Source: Chrysophaeum taylorii (taxonomy: Eukaryota; Sar; Pelagophyceae; Pelagomonadales; Pelagomonadaceae). From it: a stretch of DNA of 64,000 nucleotides. The translations under genes were made by a program, and so were the position numbers. The stretch spans positions 310,001 to 374,000 of the forward strand of contig JAQMWT010000005.1 in the NCBI GenBank assembly GCA_029834535.1. The letters run 5' to 3'. Numbering within the stretch: the stretch's first letter is position 1; every line of letters begins with the position of its first letter. The notes under the pieces are model-generated. The model saw only the letters and a program-made list of their open reading frames with translations. It searched no databases and was not told where the DNA came from. This document shows, piece after piece, positions 29,655-38,969 of the stretch.

Positions 29655-30707
29655 ATGCGCCGCCTCGTCCTCGAGGTCCTGGGCGTCGTCGTCGTCGTCG
29701 TCGTCGAGGGCTGCATGCCGGTGCGGTACCGGTTCCGCGTCGCATACGACGGCACGAGCTTCGCTGGATGGCAACTCCAGCCGCGGTGTCGCACCGTCCA
29801 GGGGACGATCGAGGCGTGCCTCGCCCGGCGGTTCGGAGGCACGAGGGTACCCATCATGGGCGCGAGCCGCACTGACTCGGGCGTGCACGCGCGCGGGCAG
29901 ATGGCCCACGCGGACTTGCCGACCCACGTCGATTGCGACAAGCTCGAGCACTCGCTCAATCGCATGCTGCCCGCGGACGTCCGGGTCTTTGACGTCGAAC
30001 CGGCACCGCCGCCCGCGCCCTGGCAGGCCGAAAGATCCCTGCCGTGGCACGCGATCATGAATGCCACCGGCAAGCGCTACATCTACAGGTTGCGCGCCTC
30101 GCGGCACCCGATCGACCCGATGCGCCGGCTCTATCGAGCGACGGTCTCTCACCGCCCGATGGACTTTGCCAGATTCGAGGCCGCGCTCGACCTCTTTGTC
30201 GGCGAGCACGACTTCCGCGCATTTACCAACAACCCTCGCAACTACGACCCCCTCGAGACCAATCGCGGCACTGTGCGCCGGATCAACTCGATTCAACTCT
30301 TTGACGAGGGGTGCGGCGACGCCTCCGTCGTCGTCGACCTCGACGGCGCGCTCTACAAAATGATCCGCAACATCGTCGGCACAGCCGTCAACATTGTGAG
30401 CGACACCTCCTCTTCGAGGGGAGCCTTGACGCTCGACGATATCCCCCGCTTGTTGCAAGGCGACGTCGACCGCTCGAACAACCAAGGAAAGCCCGCGCCC
30501 GCCCACGGACTCACGCTCGACACCGTCTACTATGATGATGACGAACAACACCCCGCCGCCACCGCCTTGAGTCGCAACGCGCCTTGGTCCGAATACTCGG
30601 CGAGAAATCACCCCGGGGCACTCTCCTCCACTTTTTTACTCTCCTCCTCCTCCTCCTCCTCCTCCTCGAGTAGTACTCCTCCACCTTCGGACCGACCTCC
30701 TTGGTAG
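29655..30707 (+). CDS. tRNA pseudouridine synthase A family (TruA/PUS1-3-like)
   Basis: Converts uridines in the tRNA anticodon arm to pseudouridine (family knowledge). From ATG 29655 the protein is 350 residues. The fold signatures are in order: YRFRVAYDGTSFAGWQLQP (~25-43), TVQGTIE (~47-53), ASRTDSGVHARGQ (~70-82) with the nucleophile Asp at ~74, GKRYIYRLR (~141-149), FTNNPRNYDP (~193-202) and MIRNIVGTAVNI (~236-247). The N-terminus MRRLVLEVLGVVVVVVVEG is strongly hydrophobic. Either it is a targeting signal, or translation really begins at ATG 29633 with a 71-nt intron removed (donor GTAAGT at 29639, acceptor before 29710), giving MRGCMPVRYRF, which is in frame. The C-terminus ends in a long Ser run encoded by (CTC)n, beyond the normal family end. 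Confidence 0.9.
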   Translation: MRRLVLEVLGVVVVVVVEGCMPVRYRFRVAYDGTSFAGWQLQPRCRTVQGTIEACLARRFGGTRVPIMGASRTDSGVHARGQMAHADLPTHVDCDKLEHSLNRMLPADVRVFDVEPAPPPAPWQAERSLPWHAIMNATGKRYIYRLRASRHPIDPMRRLYRATVSHRPMDFARFEAALDLFVGEHDFRAFTNNPRNYDPLETNRGTVRRINSIQLFDEGCGDASVVVDLDGALYKMIRNIVGTAVNIVSDTSSSRGALTLDDIPRLLQGDVDRSNNQGKPAPAHGLTLDTVYYDDDEQHPAATALSRNAPWSEYSARNHPGALSSTFLLSSSSSSSSSSSTPPPSDRPPW

Positions 30708-30804
30708 TCGTAGCCTGTTTTTGTTGTTGTTGTTGTAACGACAACAGCAACTCCTCACATTACTTTGAACGAAATATGAATCTCAAACAGCAGCACGGCG
30801 CAGG

Positions 30805-33159
30805 CTAGACGCCACGGTCGAAGGAGGCGTACATGTTGTCGTCCGCGACGTCGTCGTTTGGGTAATCGCGGTCGACAAAGAAGTGCGCAACATCAGCGGC
30901 GAGCTTGGCGCGACGCTTCCCAGGTTCGAGGACGCGCGTGAGGAGGGGCTCCTCGGAGGGAGGGTGGTTGATAAGGGCGTCGGCGAGCTTGACTGGCGCG
31001 TCGTACCCGGCGGCGATGATGCTCTCGACGTGGGCCTGCTTGAGGCCCGGCACGTGGAGGAGCATAACCGCCCAGCGTTTCTTGAGATTCCACTTGCTGG
31101 GGTCGACGTCGATAGACTTGAGGATGGAGTCGTAGGGAACGACGTCCGGCATCGCGAGGACCTCGGCGGTCGTCTTGCCTCTGACCTTCGCGCGGACGAG
31201 GTCGTCGAGCGCCTTGAGGTACGCCGCGGTCGTGTTGAAGTGATCGGTGCAGTGCACGGTGAAGCCGTCGCGCAGCTCGAGAAGCGACATTTCGTCGAGC
31301 AATCTTTGGCGGTCCTGGACGCTCGGAAGGTCCTCGATCGAGCCTTCGACGAGGTAGATGAGGCGCGCGAGCGGCGACCGGAGCATGCGGAGGCGCTGCT
31401 TGGCGTGGTGCGTGCCGCCGCGGACGGTCGAATTGAAATCGGAGACTATCTTGCGCTCGACGGCCCGCCCGAGCACGAAACAGTCGCGTTTCCAGTCGGC
31501 GAGCGACTGGCCGCGAGGGGTCGCGATCCATACGTAGTCGGCAACCTCGAGAGTCTTCTTGGTCACCCGCAGCAAGTTGTGCTGGTCTCGCAATTTCCCG
31601 AGCATCGCGTCGGCCTCGTTGCTGCAAGTCTGCCGCTTCTCGCGGCTGTCGACGGCGAGCGTGATGTCGTACTCATCGTCAAACCTGCTGGTTTCAGCGA
31701 GCCGCGGCCGTTTGGCGCGCGCCCAGTCGCCCAACCAGTCGCCGACTGGCTTTGCCGGCTTGTTGGATGCCGCCACACCCATCTTGCAGTCGTCGTCGTC
31801 GTCGTCGCTGTCGTCAAGCACGATGACCTCGGGCTGCCGTGGCTGTTGCTGTCTTCGCGGTTGCGGGGGGATGCTCAGCGGCGGCGGCGGCGGCTCGACG
31901 CGTAGTTTGTCGTCGCGGCTCGAATCGTCGCCAAAGTGACTTTTATACTCTCGCTCGAGGCGCTGCGCGACCGCGGCGCCCGAGACGAGGCCTGTCCCCG
32001 GGACGTGTGAGAGACGGAAGTGCTTCTTTGTCGCGCCGTACTCGACGACGCCGTTCTTGAGGAGCGTGGTGGTGAGCGAGGCGACGGCGCCGTAGTGCGC
32101 TTTCCCGTCGACGAACGACGACGCACGCTGGTTGGTCGGCAGCATGGCCGTCTCGGGGCAGAGGGGCTGCGCTGCGTCGACGACCTCCTGCTTGGTGTAA
32201 CCCTTGAAGCCGTGGGTGCGCTCGGCGCGGAGCAAGCATATGAGCATGGCGGCGACGCCCGAGACGTTCCCCGCCGGGTTGAGGAGCTTGGGTTTGTACT
32301 CGCGACCTTGCACGCCCTCGCCGCGCTCGACGGCCGCCTGTTCGAGGCGCGCCCGCTCCTCGAGGCGCGCCTCCTCGACATCCATGCAGTAGAACTCGGC
32401 GAGTTGCTCGCGCAGCGCGATCCGACCAGCGGCAACCTCGGCGGCTTTGTCGTTGGTCGGCGCGCCTCGTCGCTTGGGCGCGCCCTTCGTCGTCGTCGAC
32501 GCCGCTACCTCTGGTGGTTCCCGCACCCCCGCCTCGCCGCCGCCCGTATCACCGATATCGTCCGTGCGTGCATAGCCCTCGCGTTCCTTCTCGCGCACGG
32601 CCTTGGTCATGAGAGTCTCGGCGGCGTTGGCGCTCGCGAGGGTGTGGATCGTCTCCTGGAAGCCCTCGTGACCGAGCATGCCCCAAGAGCGACGGACGTG
32701 GACGCGCGCGCCCATGTCGACGCACTCAAGCCGCCACCACTTCTGCTTCTCCGCGTACACCTCCCACCGGCCCTTCGCTTGGAGCGTGCCACCGGCCGCG
32801 GCCGCGTGCCACACGAGATACCTCTCGATCTGCCCGGCAATCATCTTCCCGATCTTGTGCACAGCCTCCGCCTCGGTCGCGTTCCGCACGGGCGTCGCGT
32901 GCGACCAGAGCTCGCGCGAAGCACACCAGTAGATGGCCGAATTCTGGTTCTCCGCAACGGCCGCGTCGCGGTACGCGGCGTAGGCGCGCAGTCGTTGGCA
33001 GATGTGCACGTTCTCCTGGCACGCCGGGGGTCCTCGCGAGCTTCCGCCGACGTGGCGGCCGCGCCCCCCAGTAGATCGCCCACCGCGGCCGCCTCCGCGG
33101 CCGCCTCCGCGGCTCCCCCGCGTCCGGCCGGCTTGAGGAGGGATCCTAGTTCGCGCCAT
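30805..33159 (-). CDS. MUS81: MUS81 structure-specific endonuclease
   Basis: Catalytic subunit of the MUS81-EME1 complex, which cuts replication-fork and recombination intermediates in the nucleus. 784 residues from ATG 33159. A Gly/Arg-rich lead (~10-45) with RGG-like motifs precedes an unusual ~200-residue region. A winged helix lies at ~315-390 (HGFKGYTKQEVVDAA). A basic/acidic linker leads to the ERCC4 nuclease domain: VDSREKR (~505), EVADYVWIAT (~539-548), AVERKIVSDFNSTV (~567-580). The V-x-D, E-R-K-x3-D pattern, which coordinates the metals, is intact, followed by KQRLRM and YLVEG. Tandem HhH elements occupy the C-terminus (MLLHVPGLKQAHVESII, ~696). It is divergent from the next gene, with only 39 bp between. 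Confidence 0.9.
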   Translation of the reverse strand: MARTRIPPQAGRTRGSRGGGRGGGRGGRSTGGRGRHVGGSSRGPPACQENVHICQRLRAYAAYRDAAVAENQNSAIYWCASRELWSHATPVRNATEAEAVHKIGKMIAGQIERYLVWHAAAAGGTLQAKGRWEVYAEKQKWWRLECVDMGARVHVRRSWGMLGHEGFQETIHTLASANAAETLMTKAVREKEREGYARTDDIGDTGGGEAGVREPPEVAASTTTKGAPKRRGAPTNDKAAEVAAGRIALREQLAEFYCMDVEEARLEERARLEQAAVERGEGVQGREYKPKLLNPAGNVSGVAAMLICLLRAERTHGFKGYTKQEVVDAAQPLCPETAMLPTNQRASSFVDGKAHYGAVASLTTTLLKNGVVEYGATKKHFRLSHVPGTGLVSGAAVAQRLEREYKSHFGDDSSRDDKLRVEPPPPPLSIPPQPRRQQQPRQPEVIVLDDSDDDDDDCKMGVAASNKPAKPVGDWLGDWARAKRPRLAETSRFDDEYDITLAVDSREKRQTCSNEADAMLGKLRDQHNLLRVTKKTLEVADYVWIATPRGQSLADWKRDCFVLGRAVERKIVSDFNSTVRGGTHHAKQRLRMLRSPLARLIYLVEGSIEDLPSVQDRQRLLDEMSLLELRDGFTVHCTDHFNTTAAYLKALDDLVRAKVRGKTTAEVLAMPDVVPYDSILKSIDVDPSKWNLKKRWAVMLLHVPGLKQAHVESIIAAGYDAPVKLADALINHPPSEEPLLTRVLEPGKRRAKLAADVAHFFVDRDYPNDDVADDNMYASFDRGV

Positions 33160-33198
33160 CGGTTTGTTTTGAACTTCGAAGCAGGCGGTGAGGGCTTA

Positions 33199-33771
33199 AT
33201 GCGACGAAGCAGGGTAATTATTAGAACGCGGCTAACGACGGTGGAAATGCAACAAGTTCGGATTCGCGGCGTCGACGTCGATGAGCACGGCGATCGGTGG
33301 ATCATGGGGGACGACATGGTCTTCGAGTACCCGTTAGAGGAACCGCTGCGGACGATCGTCGACCGCGTCCGCCGAATCAAACGGATCTCTTTATCGCGGA
33401 TAAGTATAGTGATCCCTCCAGCGTCGCCGATCGACATTTCGTCGGACCTCGACATCAGCCTCGAGCGCGTCGGCGTGACCATTAAAGACAACGTGATCGA
33501 AATTCACCCAACCACGCGGGGCGTCTGGATGTGGCATCCGATGGAATACTACGAGCGAGCTTACGCCGACGAGATCAGTCGCGCGTTGGGCGATCGCACG
33601 CTCAAGCTGGAAGAGCTCCTTCGCATTGTCAAAAAACCACCCGTTCTCAGAATGAGCACGCGCGTCTTTCTCCGAAAGTATCCCGACCTTTTCGTTGTCG
33701 AGACGTCGCTCGAAAGCAACCTGTCTTCTGTTCGGAAGAACGCCGACAACTCAAACTTGTTGTTTTTCTGA
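33199..33771 (+). CDS. Small protein of unknown function divergent from MUS81
   Basis: 190 residues from ATG 33199, or 174 from the in-frame ATG 33247. The downstream ATG gives a less basic N-terminus and I cannot decide between them. The sequence has GC-rich third positions throughout and a globular composition: VRIRGVDVDEHGDRWIMGDDMVFEYP, then EPLRTIVDRVRRIKRISLSRISIVIPP, and a C-terminal STRVFLRKYPDLFVVE that resembles the recognition end of a winged-helix (FLRKxPxxFxV). No family is recognised. It shares a 39-bp divergent intergenic region with MUS81 and converges with the bestrophin gene (6 bp between stops). Confidence 0.6.
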   Translation: MRRSRVIIRTRLTTVEMQQVRIRGVDVDEHGDRWIMGDDMVFEYPLEEPLRTIVDRVRRIKRISLSRISIVIPPASPIDISSDLDISLERVGVTIKDNVIEIHPTTRGVWMWHPMEYYERAYADEISRALGDRTLKLEELLRIVKKPPVLRMSTRVFLRKYPDLFVVETSLESNLSSVRKNADNSNLLFF

Positions 33772-33777
33772 TTATAA

Positions 33778-35582
33778 TTAGAGCCACACATCAGGACCAC
33801 ACTCTCTCTGATCGAGAGGAGGTGGTGCCGGTCCGTTCGCCGTGCGCTCGCTCGCACCAGGTAGTGCGTCCTTCGCTGCCGCGGCGCGCTCGAGATCATC
33901 GCCTTCCTGGCGTGGAAATAAAAACTTGAAAGGTTCCTGCCGTGGCCATAGTCGGCTCGAATCCCGTCGCATTTTTATGATCGTCATGCTCGGGAACAGC
34001 CGTTTGGTCTCGGCGATATCTCCCGGGGTGACTGGGGACGAAGGGTGGTTCTCCTCGCGTTTCGGGTGATCGTAGGTCCCGAACGATCGAATGATCTCCA
34101 GCTCCTTCCAAAGCTGGAAAGTCCATTGCGTGACAGGGAAGTCCGAGAGATCATCACCAAACGGATCATCGAGTTCCACGGCTATGATGTGCATAGTGAC
34201 GAAGTAGATGATGCCCAGCGTCGTGATCGCGCTGCGCGGCGGGGATACTGCTCACAAAAGAAAGAACGAAGAAAAAGCAACAAGTCTCACAAGTCAAAGA
34301 TGGGGAAAAATGACGACGACCGAACAAGCGCGTTCTTCTCTCGTTGCTCTTCATCCAGTTCCATGACGAAGGCATAGCTGATGAACTGTGGGTACAACCT
34401 GCGAGCGAGCGCGCGTGGTCCCCATTGCTCGGCCGCTCGAAAATCTCTTCATTCAAACACGGGACACCAGCATGCAGCAATAGGTGCCTTTCATGATTTT
34501 GATGAGAAAAATCATCGCAGATGGCATGTTGGTATTCTTAATTTTGACCATCGCGTGATACAGTTCGAGCATTGTCGAAACGTGCTGCTGAGCGAGGAGT
34601 TTTTCGTAATTTTGGACGAGCCCCGCCGCGATAGCGTCGTTCAAACATCTTGTTAGCCATTTGTGGCACAAGAGAACTCGATACGGAGTGCTAATGTACT
34701 GCTTTATGGAATTTGAACCAAACGCCGCCGCTTTGAGATCCGCGAGTTCCACGTCGTCGAGGTTCTCGTTGATCCATCGTTCTGATATTTGCTTGTCGGT
34801 GATGTACAGCGCGCTATCTTTGGGATCGTACAGAGAACCACCGTGGCTCAGCTCGTCGGCCACGGCTGCAGAGTGCATCTTTAGCACTACTTTGGTCTGG
34901 ACGAGCGAGAGTCGCCGCGGACGCGAGAAGCAACAGGCTCACCCGTCTTAGCACCTGTAGCTTCTCGGTCGACTCTTGAGTGTCGTAGCTGGCGACGAGC
35001 ATAACCATAATGTCCTTGATTTTGGCATAGTACGCGCCAATTGCGCCCCGCGCCTCCCACCTGCGCACGCCGAGGGCTAGTTGCTGCTCCAAAGCAATTA
35101 ACAACAACAACGTGATTGGCCAGCACCTACCAATGCGTGTAGCTCCAGTTAAGGCGGAATACCAGAAGAAACGAGAGTGCGCCGCCCAACACAGCGATGA
35201 TGTTCGCAAAGCCATACTGCGCGCGTTTTAGAAAGAAGTAAAGCGTTGCCAATAAAGGAGACGCGCGACATCCGCATAACCAACACGAGCGTAAAAAATG
35301 ACTTACGATTTGTGGAAAACCGAGGTCCTTGTCCTTCTCCTTACGAAAATCCATGCCTTCTCGATGGGTGTAGTACCAAAAGCTGAATCCTCCTAGGCCG
35401 GCACCAACGATGACATAGTACGTAACCTCGATGACGCCGCGCATGAATGCTCGATGTAACTTGATGCCAATTAATTTGAACGCAAGATGAAGCGAATCCG
35501 CCAACGAGCTCGGTGATAATTTCCAGCATATCTCCATGACCCTTTGGCCGAAGGCCAGGACTAACGTCGTCGCTGCCGACAT
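33778..35582 (-). CDS. Bestrophin-family anion channel, about six exons
   Basis: Predicted pentameric chloride/bicarbonate channel; algal relatives act in thylakoids or plasma membrane. The exons I can place are 35582-35307, 35216-35131, 35060-34943 and 34896-~34470, then a short exon near 34390-34300 and the last ~34215-33778. The three resolved introns (90, 70 and 46 nt) have GT-AG ends and keep frame. Splicing restores the family signature: FRLNWSYTHW joins WEARGAIGAYYAKI, matching the bestrophin FR-x-N-x-SY-x-RWWEAR-x-x-W/I motif at the first pore helix. The last exon supplies TLGIIYFVTMHIIAVELDDPFGDDLSDFP, the conserved E-L-x-x-PFG-x-D-x-[ND]-[DF]-[LF]-P segment after the final helix. 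The C-terminal tail is hydrophilic. The boundaries of the fourth and fifth introns remain uncertain. Confidence 0.8.
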
Positions 35583-36283
35583 CCGAAGACTTATTATTAT
35601 TATTGTACGAAGTACTTATATCGCAGCAGCAGAGGTATCCAAGGGTACAAAACAACAGAATCAGGGGTATTTATTGATTGTCAAATGATGATGACAAGGT
35701 TAGGTAGCAGGTTGGTCCCTCCGCCTGAATTCCCTCCCCCCCTCAGCAGACGGTGGACAATTTCCGCCGGCGAAACGTACGAAGCGTGGTCTCATGACAC
35801 ACTGCCGTTGCCGTCCCGCCTAACGCACACACGAAATACACGAAGTGTTGGGATCAAAGTACTCATATATAACTCAAGCTCACTATTCTACAGCAAGGCG
35901 CCGTGCTGCGTCACCTCAGGCCTGGGGCCCTCGGGACGACCTCAATCCACCGTCATACCTCTCACGCGCCTCATCCGCGCGGCCCCTTTTCGCCGCCGCC
36001 GCCGCGCTGAGCTCGAGCATCTAAAAATGGACGTAGAAAATGATGATGTTTGGGCATTTTATTGGATGCAAGTTTATGTGCATCGATGGTGCACAGCAGA
36101 TTCTCGCCGAAATCCCAGGTGTGGCGACGGTCGTTCGCGATCGAGAATTCTCTAGACCTGTTCCAGGCGCGCGGATAGTGCGGCCCGTGAAAGGGAATCA
36201 AAAAAATTATTGCGGTTGTTCGATACTGTTGGTTTTTTTTCGTTACTAATTCGTCGTTATTCTCGTTACTATGTCAGGAGGAC
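35583..36283. other. Intergenic between bestrophin and aminotransferase; nothing recognised
   Basis: About 700 bp. A plus frame (35685-36155) is open for 156 codons but begins without family-like content. No repeat of the window's families was seen here. Confidence 0.4.
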
Positions 36284-37657
36284 CTAATGCGTGCGGTAGG
36301 CCTGGCCGTTCGCGAGCGCGATCCTACGGATGCCCTCGCCGACGGTGTCCGCGGCGTGCGCAGCGTGGCAAAGACGGAAGAGACCGGGCGTGTCGGTGCC
36401 CATGTTGGGCGCGCCAGGGGTGAGGATGACGCCAGCGTCGAGGAGGGATTTGGCGATGAGTCCGTCGAGGGCGGCAGGTTGGCGGAGGTGCGGGCGCAAA
36501 TTCTCGGGGAGGAGGTTAGGGTCAATGTCGCCGTCGACGCAGAAGGGTGCGAGGAGGTCGAGGAGGCAAAAGTGTCCCGCGACAGGGTCTTGGGCGACGT
36601 GGAGTCCTGCGGTTTCCAATTCGCGCTTGGCGTTGGCGTAGCTCGCCCGGAGACGGTCGCGGAGTTGGACAATCCATTGCGCCGAGAGCCAGACGTCGTC
36701 TGACAAGAGGGCCTCGACCGCAATTTGGGCGGGCATCGAAGGGCTTGCGAAGACGCCGAGGACCTCGAAGGCACGCATTAGTTCGGCGGATCGCGTAAAC
36801 ACGGCGCCGACGCGGTATCCGCTGAGCGCGAGATCTTTCGCCGCGGAGTACACAACGTGAACGCGCTGCTCGTCGTGCGGGACGACGTCGAGCGCGCTCA
36901 CGAACTCGGCACCGCCGAAGCACGAGAGCGCGAAGACCTCGTCGACGATGACGTGGAGGCCGCGTCCCTTCGCCCAAGCGACGGTCTCGGCGACTCGGGA
37001 CGCGTCGAGGATCGAGCCTATTGGATTCTGCGGATTCGAGACCAAAAGCACGCGCGCGCGGCCCTCGCTTTCGAGGGCGCGGTCGAGGTCATCGAGACCC
37101 GGTAATTCGCCGCGTCGCGACCCCGGCACGGGCAGCATCCTGCACCCGGCGCGCGCTTCGACGTCGCGCCGGTACGAGCCGTAACATGGTGCCGGAGTCA
37201 GAACGGCGTCGCCGTGTTCGCACAAACAGTGCAGCAGGAGGTCGATGGCCGACGTCGCGCTCGCGACCACCGCAACATTCTCGCGGCAAATTTTAGCCGC
37301 CGCGCCGCGCAACACGTGCGCGTTATACAGCGCGGCCAGACGATCCCGTAGCCCGGGCATTCCCAGCCACGACTGCACGTAGCCTGTCCCAGCGATGGCA
37401 GCGCGAGCCGCGGTCTCGAGTTTGGGCAGCAACATGTCGTCCATCAGCTTGTTTTCGGCCACGGCCAGCGAAATCACGTCGCTGTTCTGTGCGAGGGCTC
37501 TTCTGCTCGCCATCGTCGTGCCCGTGTAGCGCCACGAATTGACCGCACGCGACGACAACACACTCTCATCCGAAGACGACATTCGGACGGCGGGGCGACA
37601 CATTCTACGCCACAAAGATCTTGTTGGGAAGAGCGAGACGAGGAGGGCCCTTCGCAT
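36284..37657 (-). CDS. PLP-dependent aminotransferase, class I/II (ACC synthase-like)
   Basis: A 457-residue protein with ATG at 37657. The N-terminus MRRALLVSLFPTRSLWRRMC fits an organelle presequence. Fold type I motifs are in order: VISLAVAENKLM (~61-72), the substrate-channel GTGYVQSWLGMPGLRDRLA (~90-108), NVAVVASATSAIDLLLHCL (~127-145), the cofactor N-P-x-N-P stretch SNPQNPIGSI (~207-216), VDEVFALSCF (~238-247), and YSAAKDLALSGYRVGAVFT with the Schiff-base Lys at ~274. FRLCHA near the C-terminus carries the substrate-carboxylate Arg. The pattern AENK-x-M and SKD-x-x-x-x-G-[FY]-R is that of the ACC synthase/alanine aminotransferase-like branch. The substrate is not determinable. The start codon is followed upstream, after 6 bp, by the 3' end of a Helitron-like element. 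Confidence 0.85.
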   Translation of the reverse strand: MRRALLVSLFPTRSLWRRMCRPAVRMSSSDESVLSSRAVNSWRYTGTTMASRRALAQNSDVISLAVAENKLMDDMLLPKLETAARAAIAGTGYVQSWLGMPGLRDRLAALYNAHVLRGAAAKICRENVAVVASATSAIDLLLHCLCEHGDAVLTPAPCYGSYRRDVEARAGCRMLPVPGSRRGELPGLDDLDRALESEGRARVLLVSNPQNPIGSILDASRVAETVAWAKGRGLHVIVDEVFALSCFGGAEFVSALDVVPHDEQRVHVVYSAAKDLALSGYRVGAVFTRSAELMRAFEVLGVFASPSMPAQIAVEALLSDDVWLSAQWIVQLRDRLRASYANAKRELETAGLHVAQDPVAGHFCLLDLLAPFCVDGDIDPNLLPENLRPHLRQPAALDGLIAKSLLDAGVILTPGAPNMGTDTPGLFRLCHAAHAADTVGEGIRRIALANGQAYRTH

Positions 37658-37679
37658 TAATAATAAGTGCAGGCCAGTA

Positions 37680-38030
37680 ACTTCACCTAGTCCCTATCTC
37701 TAACCCTAGTAAGTTCACCTGGTCTCATTAAGTTCACCTGGTCGGTTAGTTCACTTAGTCTTAGTCCCAATCTCTAACCCGGCGTAAACCCACTCGTGCT
37801 CTCACCCCCACTCACCCCACTCTCCTTCGAGCTCGTCGCTCTCATCCCCGCCAATCCAAGCTGCTTTGATCCGCACGCGCCGCCAGCCTTTGCGTTGACT
37901 CTAAAAACCCCAGTAAGTTCACCTGGCCCCAGTAAGTTCAGTACCTGGTCACTCTCAGTTCACCTAGTCCCAATCTCTAAACCCAGTAAGTTCACCTGCT
38001 CCCAGTAAGTTCACCTACAGTGCGCGTGTA
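37680..38030. repeat. Imperfect minisatellite in copy A
   Basis: Irregular units of agtaagttcacctggtcc and cccaatctctaaccccagtaa type with variable spacing, interrupted by a unique ~150 bp block (37780-37900). The same array occurs at 44590-44980 and 60606-60965 in the other copies, so it belongs to the element. Irregular spacing and absence of cas genes exclude CRISPR. Confidence 0.7.
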
Positions 38031-38049
38031 GACGCCAGGAGGGGGCTTA

Positions 38050-38640
38050 TCGGTATTGCGCAGCACGTGTGGGGTAGGGTGGAGTCGTCGACCCGGAAGA
38101 GAATAACCTCGGGGTTGCCGATCGACAGAGAAGCACGTAGAGCTGGTCGTGGCAGAAGACAGGCTTGTGGGCAAGAGGACGCCGACCTCGCGGGGCGTCT
38201 GGCCCTGGCTCTTGTTGTTGATCGTTTGGCGTCGGCGGGCCTTAAGGGATACAGGTTTGAGGAGCCTCGGTGACACGACACGATCGATCTCTGTATCTGG
38301 TACCGTTGCAGTGGCCGTACGACGGGTCGAGGTTGCGAAGACTTTAAGCTCGCGATCAAAGTCAGCATGCCGTTGGTTGTCAGGGAGTCGAAAACTCGAC
38401 TGTAAAGAGCGAGGCGTCGTCTTCCGACCCAACCTAGTCTGCCGAAAAGAACTCCGACGCCTCGTCGTCTCCGGGAAAAAAAGGCCGCGGTCATTCATGC
38501 GCGCGTTGTCAGCATCGACAACATCGTTTCGACGGGGCGTGAGAATGGCGCGCTGGCTAAAAGAGCCGCCGCGGGTCGTGGAAATAGTCTGCGAGGTTGC
38601 CATAGACGGCTTGGAGGAGGATCAATGCCTGGCTTGCGGG
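38050..38640 (-). pseudogene. Helitron helicase C-terminal fragment, copy A
   Basis: The minus strand carries the two hallmarks of the C-terminal Pif1-type helicase of Helitron Rep/Hel proteins. RAILTP-x-N-D-V-V-D-[AV]-[DI]-NARM lies near 38550-38490, and KSQGQTPREVGVLL near 38210-38160. They fall in different frames, with frameshifts between, so no functional helicase is encoded. The homologous copies at 45 and 61 kb are similarly broken. Confidence 0.7.
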
Positions 38641-38969
38641 CCTACCTGATCCTTACCCTGCATCGGGGGACCTACGGGCGGGCGGGGCCCGTCCTCTCTT
38701 CGCCTGCCCCACGACTCGGCGATGAACCCGACGAGGTCCCGTGTACTTATCTCCGCCCGCCAGGCACATCCCTCCTACCCCACAAACCCACCCACATCCT
38801 TCATGCTCCCCACACACACCCCCCTCTTAGCAGTCGACATTTAAAGACAAACAAACTCCCAGCAGTCGACATTTAAAAGACAAACAAACAGACAAACAAA
38901 AAAACATCTGTCGATGAGTAGTTAGGATAATAATAAGACTCGCGAAGATTCCGTGAGTATGGGGTTACG

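Larger units (their letters stand above)
37664..38927 (-). mobile_element. Helitron-like element, copy A
   Basis: 1264 bp, minus orientation. The 5' end is TCCTAACTAC preceded by A (38928); the 3' end is GGCCTGCACTTA followed by T (37663). No target duplication, as expected for rolling-circle insertion between A and T. From 5' to 3' it holds a (TTTGTTTG)n-rich lead, a LINE-family R2 tail fragment (38670-38880), a fragment of Helitron helicase C-terminus (~38640-38050) and a minisatellite of about 30-bp units (agttcacctagtcccaatct, 38030-37680). The helicase is broken into frames. The copy ends 6 bp from the aminotransferase ATG. Confidence 0.75.

Noticed and set aside
32020-33198. Long plus-strand open frame antisense to MUS81
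   Set aside because: It is a mirror of the GC-rich MUS81 coding frame; only the portion after 33199 has independent, protein-like content.
37680-38030. Spaced direct repeats resembling a CRISPR array
   Set aside because: Units and spacing are irregular, the array recurs in the same form in three mobile elements, and the genome is eukaryotic.
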